Assembly: GCA_028690445.1 (NCBI GenBank)
Contig: JAQVBE010000011.1
Span: 28,143 to 92,142 of the forward strand
Origin: Aliarcobacter sp.
Lineage (GTDB): Bacteria > Campylobacterota > Campylobacteria > Campylobacterales > Arcobacteraceae
DNA length: 64,000 bases
Direction of reading: 5' to 3'
Within the stretch, counting starts at the first letter, position 1. Each line of letters opens with the position of its first letter. The notes beneath the pieces are model-generated. The model ran no database searches, had not been told where the DNA came from, and worked only from the letters and a program-made list of their open reading frames with translations. Below, piece by piece: positions 41,042-50,716 of this stretch. Made by a program: the position numbers and the translations under genes.

Positions 41042-42160
41042 ATGCAAAAGTCATATATTTGGTCATTACCAACAAGAGTTTTTCACCTCTTGTTTGTTGT
41101 ATTTATTTTATTGGCATTTCTAAGTGATGATGAAGATAGCCTTTTAAACTACCATGCTATTGCTGGATATGCAATTCTACTTTTACTTATTTTTAGATTT
41201 TTCTGGGGATTTTGGGGTCCTAAATACTCTTTATTTAAAGATTTCCCAATTGGAATACAAAATGTAAAAGATTTCTTAGTAAATATTTTCGATTCAAATC
41301 AAAAGTATATAGGTCATAATCCACTTGCCTCTTATGTAATGTTTGGAATGTTAATAGTTACTTTTTTAACTATAATTACAGGTATTTTGGCTTTTGGAGT
41401 GCAAGAAGGAAAAGGAGTTTTATCTTTTCTAAATAGTTCTTATTTTAAAGAAATGAAACTATTTAAAGAGATTCATGAGTTCTTATCATCAGTTTTAATA
41501 GTACTTATAATTGCTCATATTTCAGGTGTTTTGTTTGATAGATTACTTCATAAAAAACATGAAACTTTAAAATCAATAGCTACTGGATTTAAAGTTACCA
41601 AAGAAAATGAAAGTATAAAATTAAATATATTTCAAAAAATATTTGCTTTTCTTATGTTTATAGCTTTTATTAGTTTTTTAATATTTAGTTTATATGAACC
41701 AAAAAATATTTTAACGGCATCTATTCATAAACCAATAGATTACAAAGTGGAAAACCCACTTTTTGCAAAAGAGTGTGCATCATGCCATATTTTATATCCA
41801 CCAAATCTTTTGCCTAGAAAATCATGGGAAACAATGATGAGCAATTTAGAAAATCACTTTGGAGATGACGCATCAATAAATGAAGAATCAAATAAAGAAA
41901 TATTGGCTTTTTTAGTAAAAAATAGTGCCGAAACTTCTACAACAAAAGCTTCTTGGAAATTTTTAAATTCAATAGAAAATAAAGATATAATTGCTCTAAC
42001 AAAAACAACTTTTTGGGAAAAAAAGCATAAAGATATTCCAAAAGAGCTTTTTTTGCATAAAGAGATAAAAAGTAAAGCAAACTGTAAAGCTTGTCATAGT
42101 GATGTGGAAAAAGGATTAATAGAAAATGAAAATATTAAAAATCTTTCTGATTTTAAGTAG
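41042..42160 (+). CDS. Cytochrome b561 fused to a diheme cytochrome c domain
   Basis: N-terminal b561 TM region (WSLPTRVFHLLFV); C-terminal CASCH and CKACH. Confidence 0.9.
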   Translation: MQKSYIWSLPTRVFHLLFVVFILLAFLSDDEDSLLNYHAIAGYAILLLLIFRFFWGFWGPKYSLFKDFPIGIQNVKDFLVNIFDSNQKYIGHNPLASYVMFGMLIVTFLTIITGILAFGVQEGKGVLSFLNSSYFKEMKLFKEIHEFLSSVLIVLIIAHISGVLFDRLLHKKHETLKSIATGFKVTKENESIKLNIFQKIFAFLMFIAFISFLIFSLYEPKNILTASIHKPIDYKVENPLFAKECASCHILYPPNLLPRKSWETMMSNLENHFGDDASINEESNKEILAFLVKNSAETSTTKASWKFLNSIENKDIIALTKTTFWEKKHKDIPKELFLHKEIKSKANCKACHSDVEKGLIENENIKNLSDFK

Positions 42161-42515
42161 TTTATATCTATGTTTAAATGCAGATGATGGACATAAAAAA
42201 TATAAACATTCATATAAAAATCTTGATTTTTTACATCTAAACTCTACTCAATTGGAAAAAATAAAAACTATCCTAATTGATTTTAAGAAAGAGTATAAAG
42301 AATTCTATGAATACAAAGAGGAACAAGAAGATTTACTTAAAGATTTAATAGAAGATAAAGAGTTTAATGAAAAGCAATATCTTAAAATTTTAACAGATAT
42401 AAAAACAAAATCAGCTATTTTAGAAGTAGCAAGATTAAAAAAAATACATACCATATTAGATGAAAAACAAAGAGAAGAATTTGCAGATTATTTGGAGGAA
42501 TGGGAAATTGAGTAA
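42126..42515 (+). CDS. CpxP/Spy-like periplasmic protein
   Basis: Signal peptide; two LTxxQ-like motifs (LNSTQ, LDEKQ). Confidence 0.65.
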   Translation: MKILKIFLILSSLYLCLNADDGHKKYKHSYKNLDFLHLNSTQLEKIKTILIDFKKEYKEFYEYKEEQEDLLKDLIEDKEFNEKQYLKILTDIKTKSAILEVARLKKIHTILDEKQREEFADYLEEWEIE

Positions 42516-43173
42516 AAAAGTTTTATTAATTGAAGATGATTTACAAATGCAAAAATTTATATCTGAATATCTCAAAGATTATGGATTTATTTGTACAGCT
42601 TTTGCTCACCCAAAAGATGCTATTGAAAATTTTAAACATGAAGAAAACTACGAAATAATAATACTTGATTTAATGCTTCCTGATATGGATGGTTTTGATT
42701 TATTTAAAAAACTAAAATCCATAAGAAATATTCCCATTATTATCTCTTCAGCACGAGGTGATATAGGAAATAAAATTCATGGTTTTGAGCTTGGGGCTGA
42801 TGATTATTTAGCAAAACCTTATGAACCACGAGAATTGATTTTAAGAATTGAGCATATTTTAAAAAAGAGTTTTAACAAAACCATTAAAATAAATGATCTT
42901 ATAATAGACAAAGAAAATAGAACCGTTTTATTGGATGATTTTCCTATTGATTTTACAAAAATTGAATTCGAGATTTTTGTTTTTTTAAGTGAAAACCTAA
43001 ATAAAATCTCATCAAGAGAACAAATCCTACATGCAACTTCATTAGATATAAATACAAAAAATAGAACCATAGATATGCATATTTCAAACATAAGATATAA
43101 AATAGGAGATGATTCAAAAAATCCTAAATACATAAAATCTGTTTGGGGTATTGGTTATAAGTTTGTAGGTTAA
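42508..43173 (+). CDS. OmpR-family response regulator (TTG start)
   Basis: LLIEDDLQMQKF; DLMLPDMDGFDL; C-terminal winged helix; GGAGGAA RBS before TTG 42508. Confidence 0.93.
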   Translation: MSKKVLLIEDDLQMQKFISEYLKDYGFICTAFAHPKDAIENFKHEENYEIIILDLMLPDMDGFDLFKKLKSIRNIPIIISSARGDIGNKIHGFELGADDYLAKPYEPRELILRIEHILKKSFNKTIKINDLIIDKENRTVLLDDFPIDFTKIEFEIFVFLSENLNKISSREQILHATSLDINTKNRTIDMHISNIRYKIGDDSKNPKYIKSVWGIGYKFVG

Positions 43174-43174
43174 A

Positions 43175-44365
43175 ATGTCAATATTTAAAAAAATCTCCCT
43201 TTTATTTCTTCTGAGCCTTATTTTAATGAGTGTTATAGGATTTTGGACAAATAGCATTAATTCAAAAAGAATGAATAAATTAGTACAAGAAAAATATCAA
43301 ACTATTATAGATGATATTTTAAGAAATATTGAAAATAAAAACTACATAAATACTATTCTTTTAAAAAATAATCTTAAAATCCTAAAAGAATTACCAAATT
43401 CTAGCAATCAAATAATTTATAGCCAAGATTATACCTTTGGAAAAATTGAAATTCTAAAAGAGATTTTTGATAATGAATTCTTAATAAAGATAAATTATTT
43501 AGATGAAGAATATATTCTAAAAACTCCAGATGAAGAAAACTTAAATGAAAAAAATATTCTAAATTTCCTAGTTTTTCTTGATATATTTGTACTTTTTTTA
43601 ATATTTTTATATATATTGACTCTTTTAAGTCCACTAAAAAAAATTACAAAACAGATTACAAACTTCGCAAATGGTGAACTTTCAAGTCGTATAAATATAA
43701 ACTCAAAAGATGAAATAGGAATTCTTGCAAATACTTTTAATAATATGGCAACTTCTTTAGAAAATTCAATTAAAACAAGAGAAGAACTCTTAAGAGATAT
43801 TGGGCATGAACTACGAACTCCAATTGCAAAAGGTAAATTTGCAATAGAAAAAATAGATGATTTTTCTCAAAAAGAGTTATTAAAAAAGATATTTATTGAT
43901 TTAGAAATATTAACAAATGAACTAATAGAACTTGAAAAACTAGACCTTACAAAATTAAATCTTACAAATTTTACAGTTGAAACTTTAATTGTAGAATCTC
44001 TTGAAAAACTCTATTTAGAAGATGAATCAAAAATAGAAATAAATATAAATGAAAACTTTAAATTAACAGCTGATTTATATTATTTATCAACTGCACTTAA
44101 AAATCTAATTGATAATGCTTTAAAATACGCTATTTCATATCCAATAATCATAGAAGCAAATAAAAATGAAATCTCTATTTCAAATAAAGGACAAAAACTT
44201 TCAAAAGAAATAGAATATTACTTAAAACCTTTTACTCAAGAGTTATCTCAAAGAGATGGTTTTGGCTTGGGGCTTAGTATTGTAAAAAAGATTATTGATA
44301 AACATAATTTTAAATTAGATTACTTTTATGAAAATGAAAATAATATTTTTAAAATATATTGGTAA
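43175..44365 (+). CDS. Sensor histidine kinase
   Basis: HAMP; RDIGHELRTPIAK; LIDNALKYA; GFGLGLSIVKKI. Confidence 0.94.
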   Translation: MSIFKKISLLFLLSLILMSVIGFWTNSINSKRMNKLVQEKYQTIIDDILRNIENKNYINTILLKNNLKILKELPNSSNQIIYSQDYTFGKIEILKEIFDNEFLIKINYLDEEYILKTPDEENLNEKNILNFLVFLDIFVLFLIFLYILTLLSPLKKITKQITNFANGELSSRININSKDEIGILANTFNNMATSLENSIKTREELLRDIGHELRTPIAKGKFAIEKIDDFSQKELLKKIFIDLEILTNELIELEKLDLTKLNLTNFTVETLIVESLEKLYLEDESKIEININENFKLTADLYYLSTALKNLIDNALKYAISYPIIIEANKNEISISNKGQKLSKEIEYYLKPFTQELSQRDGFGLGLSIVKKIIDKHNFKLDYFYENENNIFKIYW

Positions 44366-44548
44366 AAAATATTTTACTATTTTAATTACTATTAAGTTAA
44401 TTTCTATTAATATTCCATCAGATTTGTGGTACAAATAGAGATACAAAAATAAATTTTTAATCTCATCAAATAGGATATTTATGCTTTTAAACTCATAAAA
44501 GTTTTATCCAGAATTTCAAAAATAAAACATATTGTTAGGGGAACTTGA

Positions 44549-45751
44549 ATGGATTATTTCAAGCAATTTAAAAATACCTATTTGGTCGGTTTTTGGAAGC
44601 CAACACCAGCTGTTATAGCACTTGGTGTATTGGCTGCATATTATTTTGGTATAACTGGTACTTATTGGGCAGTTACGGGTGAGTTCACACGATGGGGTGG
44701 ACATATTTTACAATTTGCTGGTGTTGATATTAGCAATTGGGGATATTATAAAATCATGAAAATGGATGGAAATAGTCTTACTCGAATCGATGGTGTCATG
44801 ATTATTGGTATGTTTGCTGGTTGTATTGCTGCTGCTTTTTGGGGGAATAACGTAAAACTTAGAATGCCTGCAAGTAAAATTAGAATTGCACAAGCATTAA
44901 TTGGTGGAATCATTGCAGGATTTGGGGCACGTCTAGGAATGGGCTGCAACCTTGCTAGTTTATTTACAGGAATTCCTCAGTTTTCACTTCATGCTTGGTT
45001 TTTTACCCTTGCTATGATTATTGGTGTTTATTTAGCTGTAAAAGTAACTGCACTTTCTTTTTTTCAATCAAAAATAAAACTACAAAAAGTATCTTGTAGT
45101 AAAGATTTACAAAAAGATAAACAACAAGTAAAATCATTATTTACAATTGGTTCTTTTGTATTTATAGCTATGATTATTTGGGCTTTATATTTAATATTTA
45201 TTGCAAATAGTATGAAACTTGGAATTGCAATGCTTTTTGGAGCAGCTTTTGGTTTACTAATTGCAAAAGCTCAAATTTGTTTTACATCTGCTTTTAGAGA
45301 TATATTTACAACAGGAAGAAGCGAACTTGCAGTTGCTATTGTAATTGGAATGGCTGTTTCAACTATTGGTGTATTTTCTTATATTATGATGGGTGCACCT
45401 CCTAAAATCATGTGGGCTGGACCAAATGCAATTATTGGTGGATTATTATTTGGATTTGGTATTGTTCTTGCAGGTGGTTGTGAATGTGGTTGGATGTATC
45501 GAGCTGTTGAAGGTCAAGTTCACTTTTGGATTGTTGGAATTGGAAATGTAATTGGTGCTACTTTACTTGCATTTACATGGGATAGTTTTTCAGTATCTCT
45601 AGCTACATCTTGGCCAAAAATAAATCTACTTGAATCGTTTGGTCAGTATGGTGGTTTATTTATGAATTATATTTTCTTGTTTTTACTATTTTTATTGATT
45701 TTAAAATTAGAAAGAAACTATAGATTTAAATTACAAAATAAAGGAAATTAA
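44549..45751 (+). CDS. yedE: YedE-family sulfur/selenium-compound transporter
   Basis: GITGTYWAVTGEFTRWGG; GFGARLGMGCNLASLFTGIPQFSLHAW; IMWAGPNAIIGGLLFGFGIVLAGGCECGWMYRAVEGQVHFW. Confidence 0.9.
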   Translation: MDYFKQFKNTYLVGFWKPTPAVIALGVLAAYYFGITGTYWAVTGEFTRWGGHILQFAGVDISNWGYYKIMKMDGNSLTRIDGVMIIGMFAGCIAAAFWGNNVKLRMPASKIRIAQALIGGIIAGFGARLGMGCNLASLFTGIPQFSLHAWFFTLAMIIGVYLAVKVTALSFFQSKIKLQKVSCSKDLQKDKQQVKSLFTIGSFVFIAMIIWALYLIFIANSMKLGIAMLFGAAFGLLIAKAQICFTSAFRDIFTTGRSELAVAIVIGMAVSTIGVFSYIMMGAPPKIMWAGPNAIIGGLLFGFGIVLAGGCECGWMYRAVEGQVHFWIVGIGNVIGATLLAFTWDSFSVSLATSWPKINLLESFGQYGGLFMNYIFLFLLFLLILKLERNYRFKLQNKGN

Positions 45752-45752
45752 T

Positions 45753-45992
45753 ATGCAAAAAGAAAATATAATTCCAGATTACAGACTTGATATGCAAGGG
45801 GAGCCTTGTCCATATCCTGCTGTTAAAACACTTGAAGCAATGGAAAGTTTAAAAAAAGGCGAAATATTAGAAATCATTAGTGATTGCCCACAAAGTATAA
45901 ATAATATTCCAATTGATGCAAAAAATCATGGTTACAAAGTTTTAAGTATTGATAGTAGCGGTCCTACTATTCAGTATTTAATTCAAAAATAA
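45753..45992 (+). CDS. yedF: TusA/YedF-family sulfurtransferase-like protein
   Basis: DYRLDMQGEPCPYPAVKTLEAMESLKKGEILEIISDCPQSINNIP; strong match to recalled E. coli YedF. Confidence 0.93.
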   Translation: MQKENIIPDYRLDMQGEPCPYPAVKTLEAMESLKKGEILEIISDCPQSINNIPIDAKNHGYKVLSIDSSGPTIQYLIQK

Positions 45993-46013
45993 AAGAGGAT
46001 TTTTATCCTCTTT
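45992..46013. terminator. Bidirectional terminator between yedF and the HD-GYP gene
   Basis: AAAGAGGAT-TTTT-ATCCTCTTT with flanking A/T runs. Confidence 0.8.
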
Positions 46014-46015
46014 TT

Positions 46016-47593
46016 CTAAAATTTATCTTTAAATGCTTCTCTAATTTTTAGAAATTCATCTAAATGTTCAAAGAAAATATCTATAAGTTTTGGGTCAAAA
46101 TGTTTTGCTCTCTCTTCTTTAAAAAGATTAAATATTTTTTCATCATCCCAAGCTTGTTTGTAAACTCTATCACTTCCTAAAGCATCAAAAACATCAGCAA
46201 GAGCAGTAATTCTTCCATAAATATGAATATTTTTACCACTTAAACCATTTGGATAACCACTTCCATCCCATTTTTCATGATGTTCGTTTGCTACAATTGC
46301 AGCTGTTTTTAAAAGTGGTCTATTTGAATGTTTAAGCATTTCATATCCTAAAGCTGCGTGAGTATTCATAATTTCTCGCTCAGATTCATCAAATCGACCA
46401 GGTTTATTTAAAACAGCATCAGGAATTGCTACTTTTCCAATATCGTGCATAGGACTTGCTTGTTTTAGCATTTCAGCTTCTTTTTCATCCAAACCATAAT
46501 AAAGTGCCAAAAGTTTTGAATATTCAGCAACTCTTTTTACATGATTTCCCGTTTCTTTACTTCTACTTTCACCAATAGCACCCATAGTAAATACAACTTC
46601 TTTTTGTGTATTTTCTATTTCGTGATTTAAATTTATAATTTCAGTTAAACCATCTTCAATTTTTATTTCAATTTCATCTACAGATAAACCAACATTTTTG
46701 TAAACTTTGTAAGCTAAAATCATCAAAAAGCCTATTACACTTATTAATAGTATTAAAATACTTAAATAAGTAATATTTATAAAATCCCCTGAAAGTTGCT
46801 CTATTCTTGTTTCTATTTTTGAACTGTAATCTTTGTTTAAATTAATGATATTTAAACCTTTATTTCTTACTTCTAACTCTTGTTCTTCAATATTTTTTAT
46901 TTTAACAACATCATTACCTACTTTTTCAACTATTTCTAGATATTTTTTAGTATCTAAATTATCAAAACTATTTTTAAATAATTGAACTTTTCCTAACCAT
47001 TTATCAAAAGTCTCTTTATCTCGTTTTTGATAAAGTACCTCTTTACTATAATATTTCACATCACTAAATAATTGAGAAAGTTTGAAATTTTCTCGTTCAC
47101 TCACTTCATGTTCAAGTTTTTTTCTTATTTCATTTTCAACTGGATAATCTTTACTAAATTGTTCAGATAACTCTATTTTTTTCTCTTGTAAAATATATAT
47201 TAAATCAAAAGCTTCTTCAATCTCTTTTTCACTTTGGAATAATAAATTTAAATTAATAGCAATTATTTCATCTGCATTAATATCTGATATAAAAAAATCT
47301 ACTAAATCATTTTGCTTATCTTGCTCAAATTTTTCTCGTATTTTTTCAAAATTTAATTCATAATTGATAAAATCTTCTTTAGCTTTATCCAACTTATCGA
47401 TAGAATCCATAGTTATGGTATCTTTTAAAAGTTCATTCATTCTTTCTTGCATAAAAACTAAGTTATTAATTGATTGTTTTGTTGAATTATTCTCTTTTAT
47501 TTGATAAATTACTATTGTATTTATAATTCCTATAACTGCAATTATGAATAAAATCAATATAAAACTGATTTTAATTACTTTTTTTATACCCAT
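46016..47593 (-). CDS. HD-GYP domain phosphodiesterase with N-terminal sensor
   Basis: ETGNHVKRVAEYS; HDIGKVAIPDAVLNKPG; HEKWDGSGYPNGLSG. Confidence 0.93.
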   Translation of the reverse strand: MGIKKVIKISFILILFIIAVIGIINTIVIYQIKENNSTKQSINNLVFMQERMNELLKDTITMDSIDKLDKAKEDFINYELNFEKIREKFEQDKQNDLVDFFISDINADEIIAINLNLLFQSEKEIEEAFDLIYILQEKKIELSEQFSKDYPVENEIRKKLEHEVSERENFKLSQLFSDVKYYSKEVLYQKRDKETFDKWLGKVQLFKNSFDNLDTKKYLEIVEKVGNDVVKIKNIEEQELEVRNKGLNIINLNKDYSSKIETRIEQLSGDFINITYLSILILLISVIGFLMILAYKVYKNVGLSVDEIEIKIEDGLTEIINLNHEIENTQKEVVFTMGAIGESRSKETGNHVKRVAEYSKLLALYYGLDEKEAEMLKQASPMHDIGKVAIPDAVLNKPGRFDESEREIMNTHAALGYEMLKHSNRPLLKTAAIVANEHHEKWDGSGYPNGLSGKNIHIYGRITALADVFDALGSDRVYKQAWDDEKIFNLFKEERAKHFDPKLIDIFFEHLDEFLKIREAFKDKF

Positions 47594-47654
47594 ATCTAAC
47601 CCTAATGTTCTTTTTTGTATAATCTATTTTAATTATACTACAAGGTACTATAAA

Positions 47655-48494
47655 ATGATAAAAATGATAAATAAAAAAGAGAATATATTTGGTGATAATA
47701 TTGCTTTTGTCGAGAATTGGGATTTCTCAAAAGCTAATCTAAATGAAGAAAATAGAATATTAGCAATCACTCAAGTTGCCTCGATTTGTTATCAATCACC
47801 AAAAGCTTTGGGAAGTGAAAGTTTATACAATAGACTTATGGCAGAATCTCAAGGGTTACCATCATCATCTTTTGAATTTGTACCTGTATTACTTGATCCA
47901 ACAAATGAAAAACATAAAGAAATTTTAACTCCTGTTTATTCAAATGTAAAAAAATTTGGAGAGCAAATTTGTAATGGAAAATATCTACTTACAAATTATA
48001 GAGCTTTAGTTTATGATTTTGAAAACAATCCAAAAGCTTATAGTTTTGATATTAGAACTATTTACAATACACTTGAAGAGTGCGAAATTATAAAAGAGCA
48101 TTTCAAAGTATTTTTATTTAAAGTTGATTTTCCAACTCGTTCTCAAATGGTAAGACATAGAGTAAACTGGCAAGAGCTTAGTAGAAGATATGTAAGTGGG
48201 AAAAGAGTTCCTTTTGATTTTTATGTAAGTGAAAAAATGAAAGATGTTACTAGTGAAGCTAGAACAACAGAACAAATTTTAAATATTTGTTTAGAGCATT
48301 ATTACAAAGCTTTAGAAGATGGTGTAAAACCTCAAGAAGCAAGAAGAATAATCCCACAAGCTGGATATTCACAAATTTGGGGAGGTTTCCAACCAACTCA
48401 ACTAGAAAACTATTTTAAACTAAGACTTGATTCTCATGCTCAATGGGAAATTAGAAAAACAGCAGAGGCAATGAAAGAATTATTAGAAAATTAA
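47655..48494 (+). CDS. thyX: FAD-dependent thymidylate synthase (divergent)
   Basis: FPTRSQMVRHRVNWQELSRRYVSG; LRLDSHAQWEIRKTAEAM; start at ATG 47655. Confidence 0.9.
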   Translation: MIKMINKKENIFGDNIAFVENWDFSKANLNEENRILAITQVASICYQSPKALGSESLYNRLMAESQGLPSSSFEFVPVLLDPTNEKHKEILTPVYSNVKKFGEQICNGKYLLTNYRALVYDFENNPKAYSFDIRTIYNTLEECEIIKEHFKVFLFKVDFPTRSQMVRHRVNWQELSRRYVSGKRVPFDFYVSEKMKDVTSEARTTEQILNICLEHYYKALEDGVKPQEARRIIPQAGYSQIWGGFQPTQLENYFKLRLDSHAQWEIRKTAEAMKELLEN

Positions 48495-48909
48495 TTGGAT
48501 TATCAAAAAGTTTTAGAATAGATAGAAAAAGAGATTCAACCTTTTCTAAATGAGAGAAAATTAGCAAACTATATTCCTGTTTTAGCAAATGTTGATGACA
48601 AAAAGTTTGCCATTTTTAGCAAATCATGGAGTAAATCCACTGACAAATAAACAAATAATTACAGAATCAAAAGAAAAAAGAATAAACTCTTTAATATTAA
48701 CTTGTGGTCATTATGATGCAAGTGGAGATTTTGCTTATAAAGTTGGACTTCCTGGAAAAAGTGGAGTTGGTGGGGAAATTGTGGCAGTTGTTCCTAAAAA
48801 AATGGCAATTTGTGATTATTCTCCAAAACTAAATCTACAAGGAAATTCTCTAGTTGGCACAATTGCTTTAGAACTATTTACCACAAAAACTGGTTTATCA
48901 ATTTTTTAA
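48495..48909 (+). pseudogene. glsA: Glutaminase remnant (N- and C-terminal parts fused out of frame, middle deleted)
   Basis: LDYQKVLE*IEKEIQPFLNERKLANYIPVLANVDDKKFAI then, in another frame, LPFLANHGVNPLTNKQII...LTCGHYDASGDFAYKVGLPGKSGVGGEIVAVVP. Confidence 0.85.
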
Positions 48910-48925
48910 ATTTTAAAGGAAAAGT

Positions 48926-49540
48926 ATGAGCGCTTTAGAAATTGCTGATATTGTTGGAATAATTTGTTTTGCATTGAGTGGATTTTTAATTTCTGTTCAC
49001 TATAAACTTGATATTTTAGGTGTTTTTATCTCTTCATTCTTAACAGCTCTTGGTGGAGGAATGATTAGAGATGTTTTAGCTGATAGAACTCCTTATGTTT
49101 TTACAACAAATCTTCCTGTTATTTTAGTAGTTATAACAGTAGTAATTGCTCTTTTATTTAAACTTCATAAAATCGCTGATTTAGAAGGAAAAACTGTATT
49201 TATAATCTCTGATGCTGTTGGTTTAGTATCTTTTTCAATCACAGGTTCAATAGTTGCTATTCAAAATGATTTTAATTTTTTAGGTGTTTTAATATTGGCC
49301 TTTCTAACGGCCGTTGGCGGTGGAACAATTAGAGATATTCTAATAAACCGTGTTCCCTCTATTTTAGTATCAGAGTTTTATGCAACTGTCGCATTAATAG
49401 TAGCTTCAATTATATTTGTATTAGAACTTCTACACCTAAGAAGTTTACCTACACTTACATTAGTTTTTATTTTTGGTGTTGTATTAAGAATTCTTGCATA
49501 TTATAAAAAATGGCATTTACCAACTTTGTCAAAAGAGTAA
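48926..49540 (+). CDS. Trimeric intracellular cation channel-family (UPF0126) membrane protein
   Basis: Internally repeated GGGMIRDVLADRTP / GGGTIRDILINRVP. Confidence 0.92.
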   Translation: MSALEIADIVGIICFALSGFLISVHYKLDILGVFISSFLTALGGGMIRDVLADRTPYVFTTNLPVILVVITVVIALLFKLHKIADLEGKTVFIISDAVGLVSFSITGSIVAIQNDFNFLGVLILAFLTAVGGGTIRDILINRVPSILVSEFYATVALIVASIIFVLELLHLRSLPTLTLVFIFGVVLRILAYYKKWHLPTLSKE

Positions 49541-49611
49541 TTATTTCTTTTTAACTTTTCATTTACTTTTTGTTGGTATGATTACATAATTTTCAAAATT
49601 TAGGAGAAAAA

Positions 49612-50067
49612 ATGATAAAAAAATTACTATTTACAATTTTATTAGGTTTAAGTGCATTTGCAAATACACTTACAGTAGGAAGCAATATTCCAACACTTAC
49701 AATAAAAGATCAGTTTGAAAAAGACAACATTGTTAATGAAAATATTAAAACAATAATCTTTGCTGCAACAAAAACTGAGAATACAACTATTAAAGAATTC
49801 TTACAATCAAAAAACAAAGAACTTTTAGCAACTAATAAAGCTGTTTATATTGCTGATATTACAGGAATGCCTAGCTTAATTACAAAATTTGTTGCTATGC
49901 CTAAAATGAAAAATTATTCATTTTCTATTCTTCTAATAGATGAAGCTAATAAAACATTATTTCCAGTTAAAGAAGATATGATTTCTATTATTTCTTTAGA
50001 AAATGGGAAAGTTATTGATATAAAATATATTAAAACTGCTGCTGAATTAGGTGAATTTTTAAAATAA
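49612..50067 (+). CDS. Exported hypothetical protein
   Basis: Signal peptide MIKKLLFTILLGLSAFA; YtfJ/thioredoxin-fold-like composition. Confidence 0.7.
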   Translation: MIKKLLFTILLGLSAFANTLTVGSNIPTLTIKDQFEKDNIVNENIKTIIFAATKTENTTIKEFLQSKNKELLATNKAVYIADITGMPSLITKFVAMPKMKNYSFSILLIDEANKTLFPVKEDMISIISLENGKVIDIKYIKTAAELGEFLK

Positions 50068-50073
50068 GATTTT

Positions 50074-50097
50074 AGCTACTAGTTTAAACTAGTAGCT
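50074..50097. terminator. Bidirectional palindromic terminator overlapping the purN 3' end
   Basis: AGCTACTAGTTTAAACTAGTAGCT, 24-bp perfect palindrome flanked by TTTT/AAAA. Confidence 0.75.
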
Positions 50098-50665
50098 TTT
50101 GAAATGCTTCAATAATTGCTATACTCTCTAAATCTTTGATTTTATTTTCTAAACTATCAATCGTTTCATTTTGAGCAATTTCTAACTCTTTTATTAAAAT
50201 CTTTTCACCTTCATCATAAACTTCATTTACATAATGAATTGTAACACCAGATTTTTTTTCACCATTTTTTATAACAGCTTCATGTACAAATTTTCCATAC
50301 ATTCCTGTTCCACCATAAATAGATGGAAGAATCGCTGGATGAGTATTTATTATTTTATTTGGGAAAGCATTTAAAAGTTTTGATTCGATTTTTTTCATAT
50401 AGCCTGATAAAAATATATAATCACAACCAAACTCTAAAAGTAATCTAGCTATTTTGTCATCTATATCTTGACCTGGGTATCTTTTATCATTTATAATAAA
50501 ATAAGGAATATTGTAAGATTCGGCTTTTTCCAAAACTCCTGCATTTGTGTTATTTGTTATTACAACTACAACTTTTGCATTTAGTTTTTTTTCAATAATA
50601 GCTTTTTGTATAGTTTCAAATCCACTTCCATTATAAGAAGCTAATATTCCAATTTTTTTTATCAT
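50084..50665 (-). CDS. purN: Phosphoribosylglycinamide formyltransferase
   Basis: IGILASYNGSGFETI; NTHPAILPSIYGGTGMYG. Confidence 0.95.
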   Translation of the reverse strand: MIKKIGILASYNGSGFETIQKAIIEKKLNAKVVVVITNNTNAGVLEKAESYNIPYFIINDKRYPGQDIDDKIARLLLEFGCDYIFLSGYMKKIESKLLNAFPNKIINTHPAILPSIYGGTGMYGKFVHEAVIKNGEKKSGVTIHYVNEVYDEGEKILIKELEIAQNETIDSLENKIKDLESIAIIEAFQKLLV

Positions 50666-50716
50666 TATTTATCCTAAATTTTTAAGGGGTCGGATTATAT
50701 CTATTTTAAAATTAGT

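Noticed and set aside
44516-44949. Minus-strand ORFs opposite yedE (62, 61 and 67 aa)
   Set aside because: Shadow ORFs of a highly conserved membrane protein gene.
48589-48909. 106-aa ORF as an independent gene
   Set aside because: It is the C-terminal third of a glutaminase, continuous with an N-terminal remnant in another frame; treated as pseudogene.
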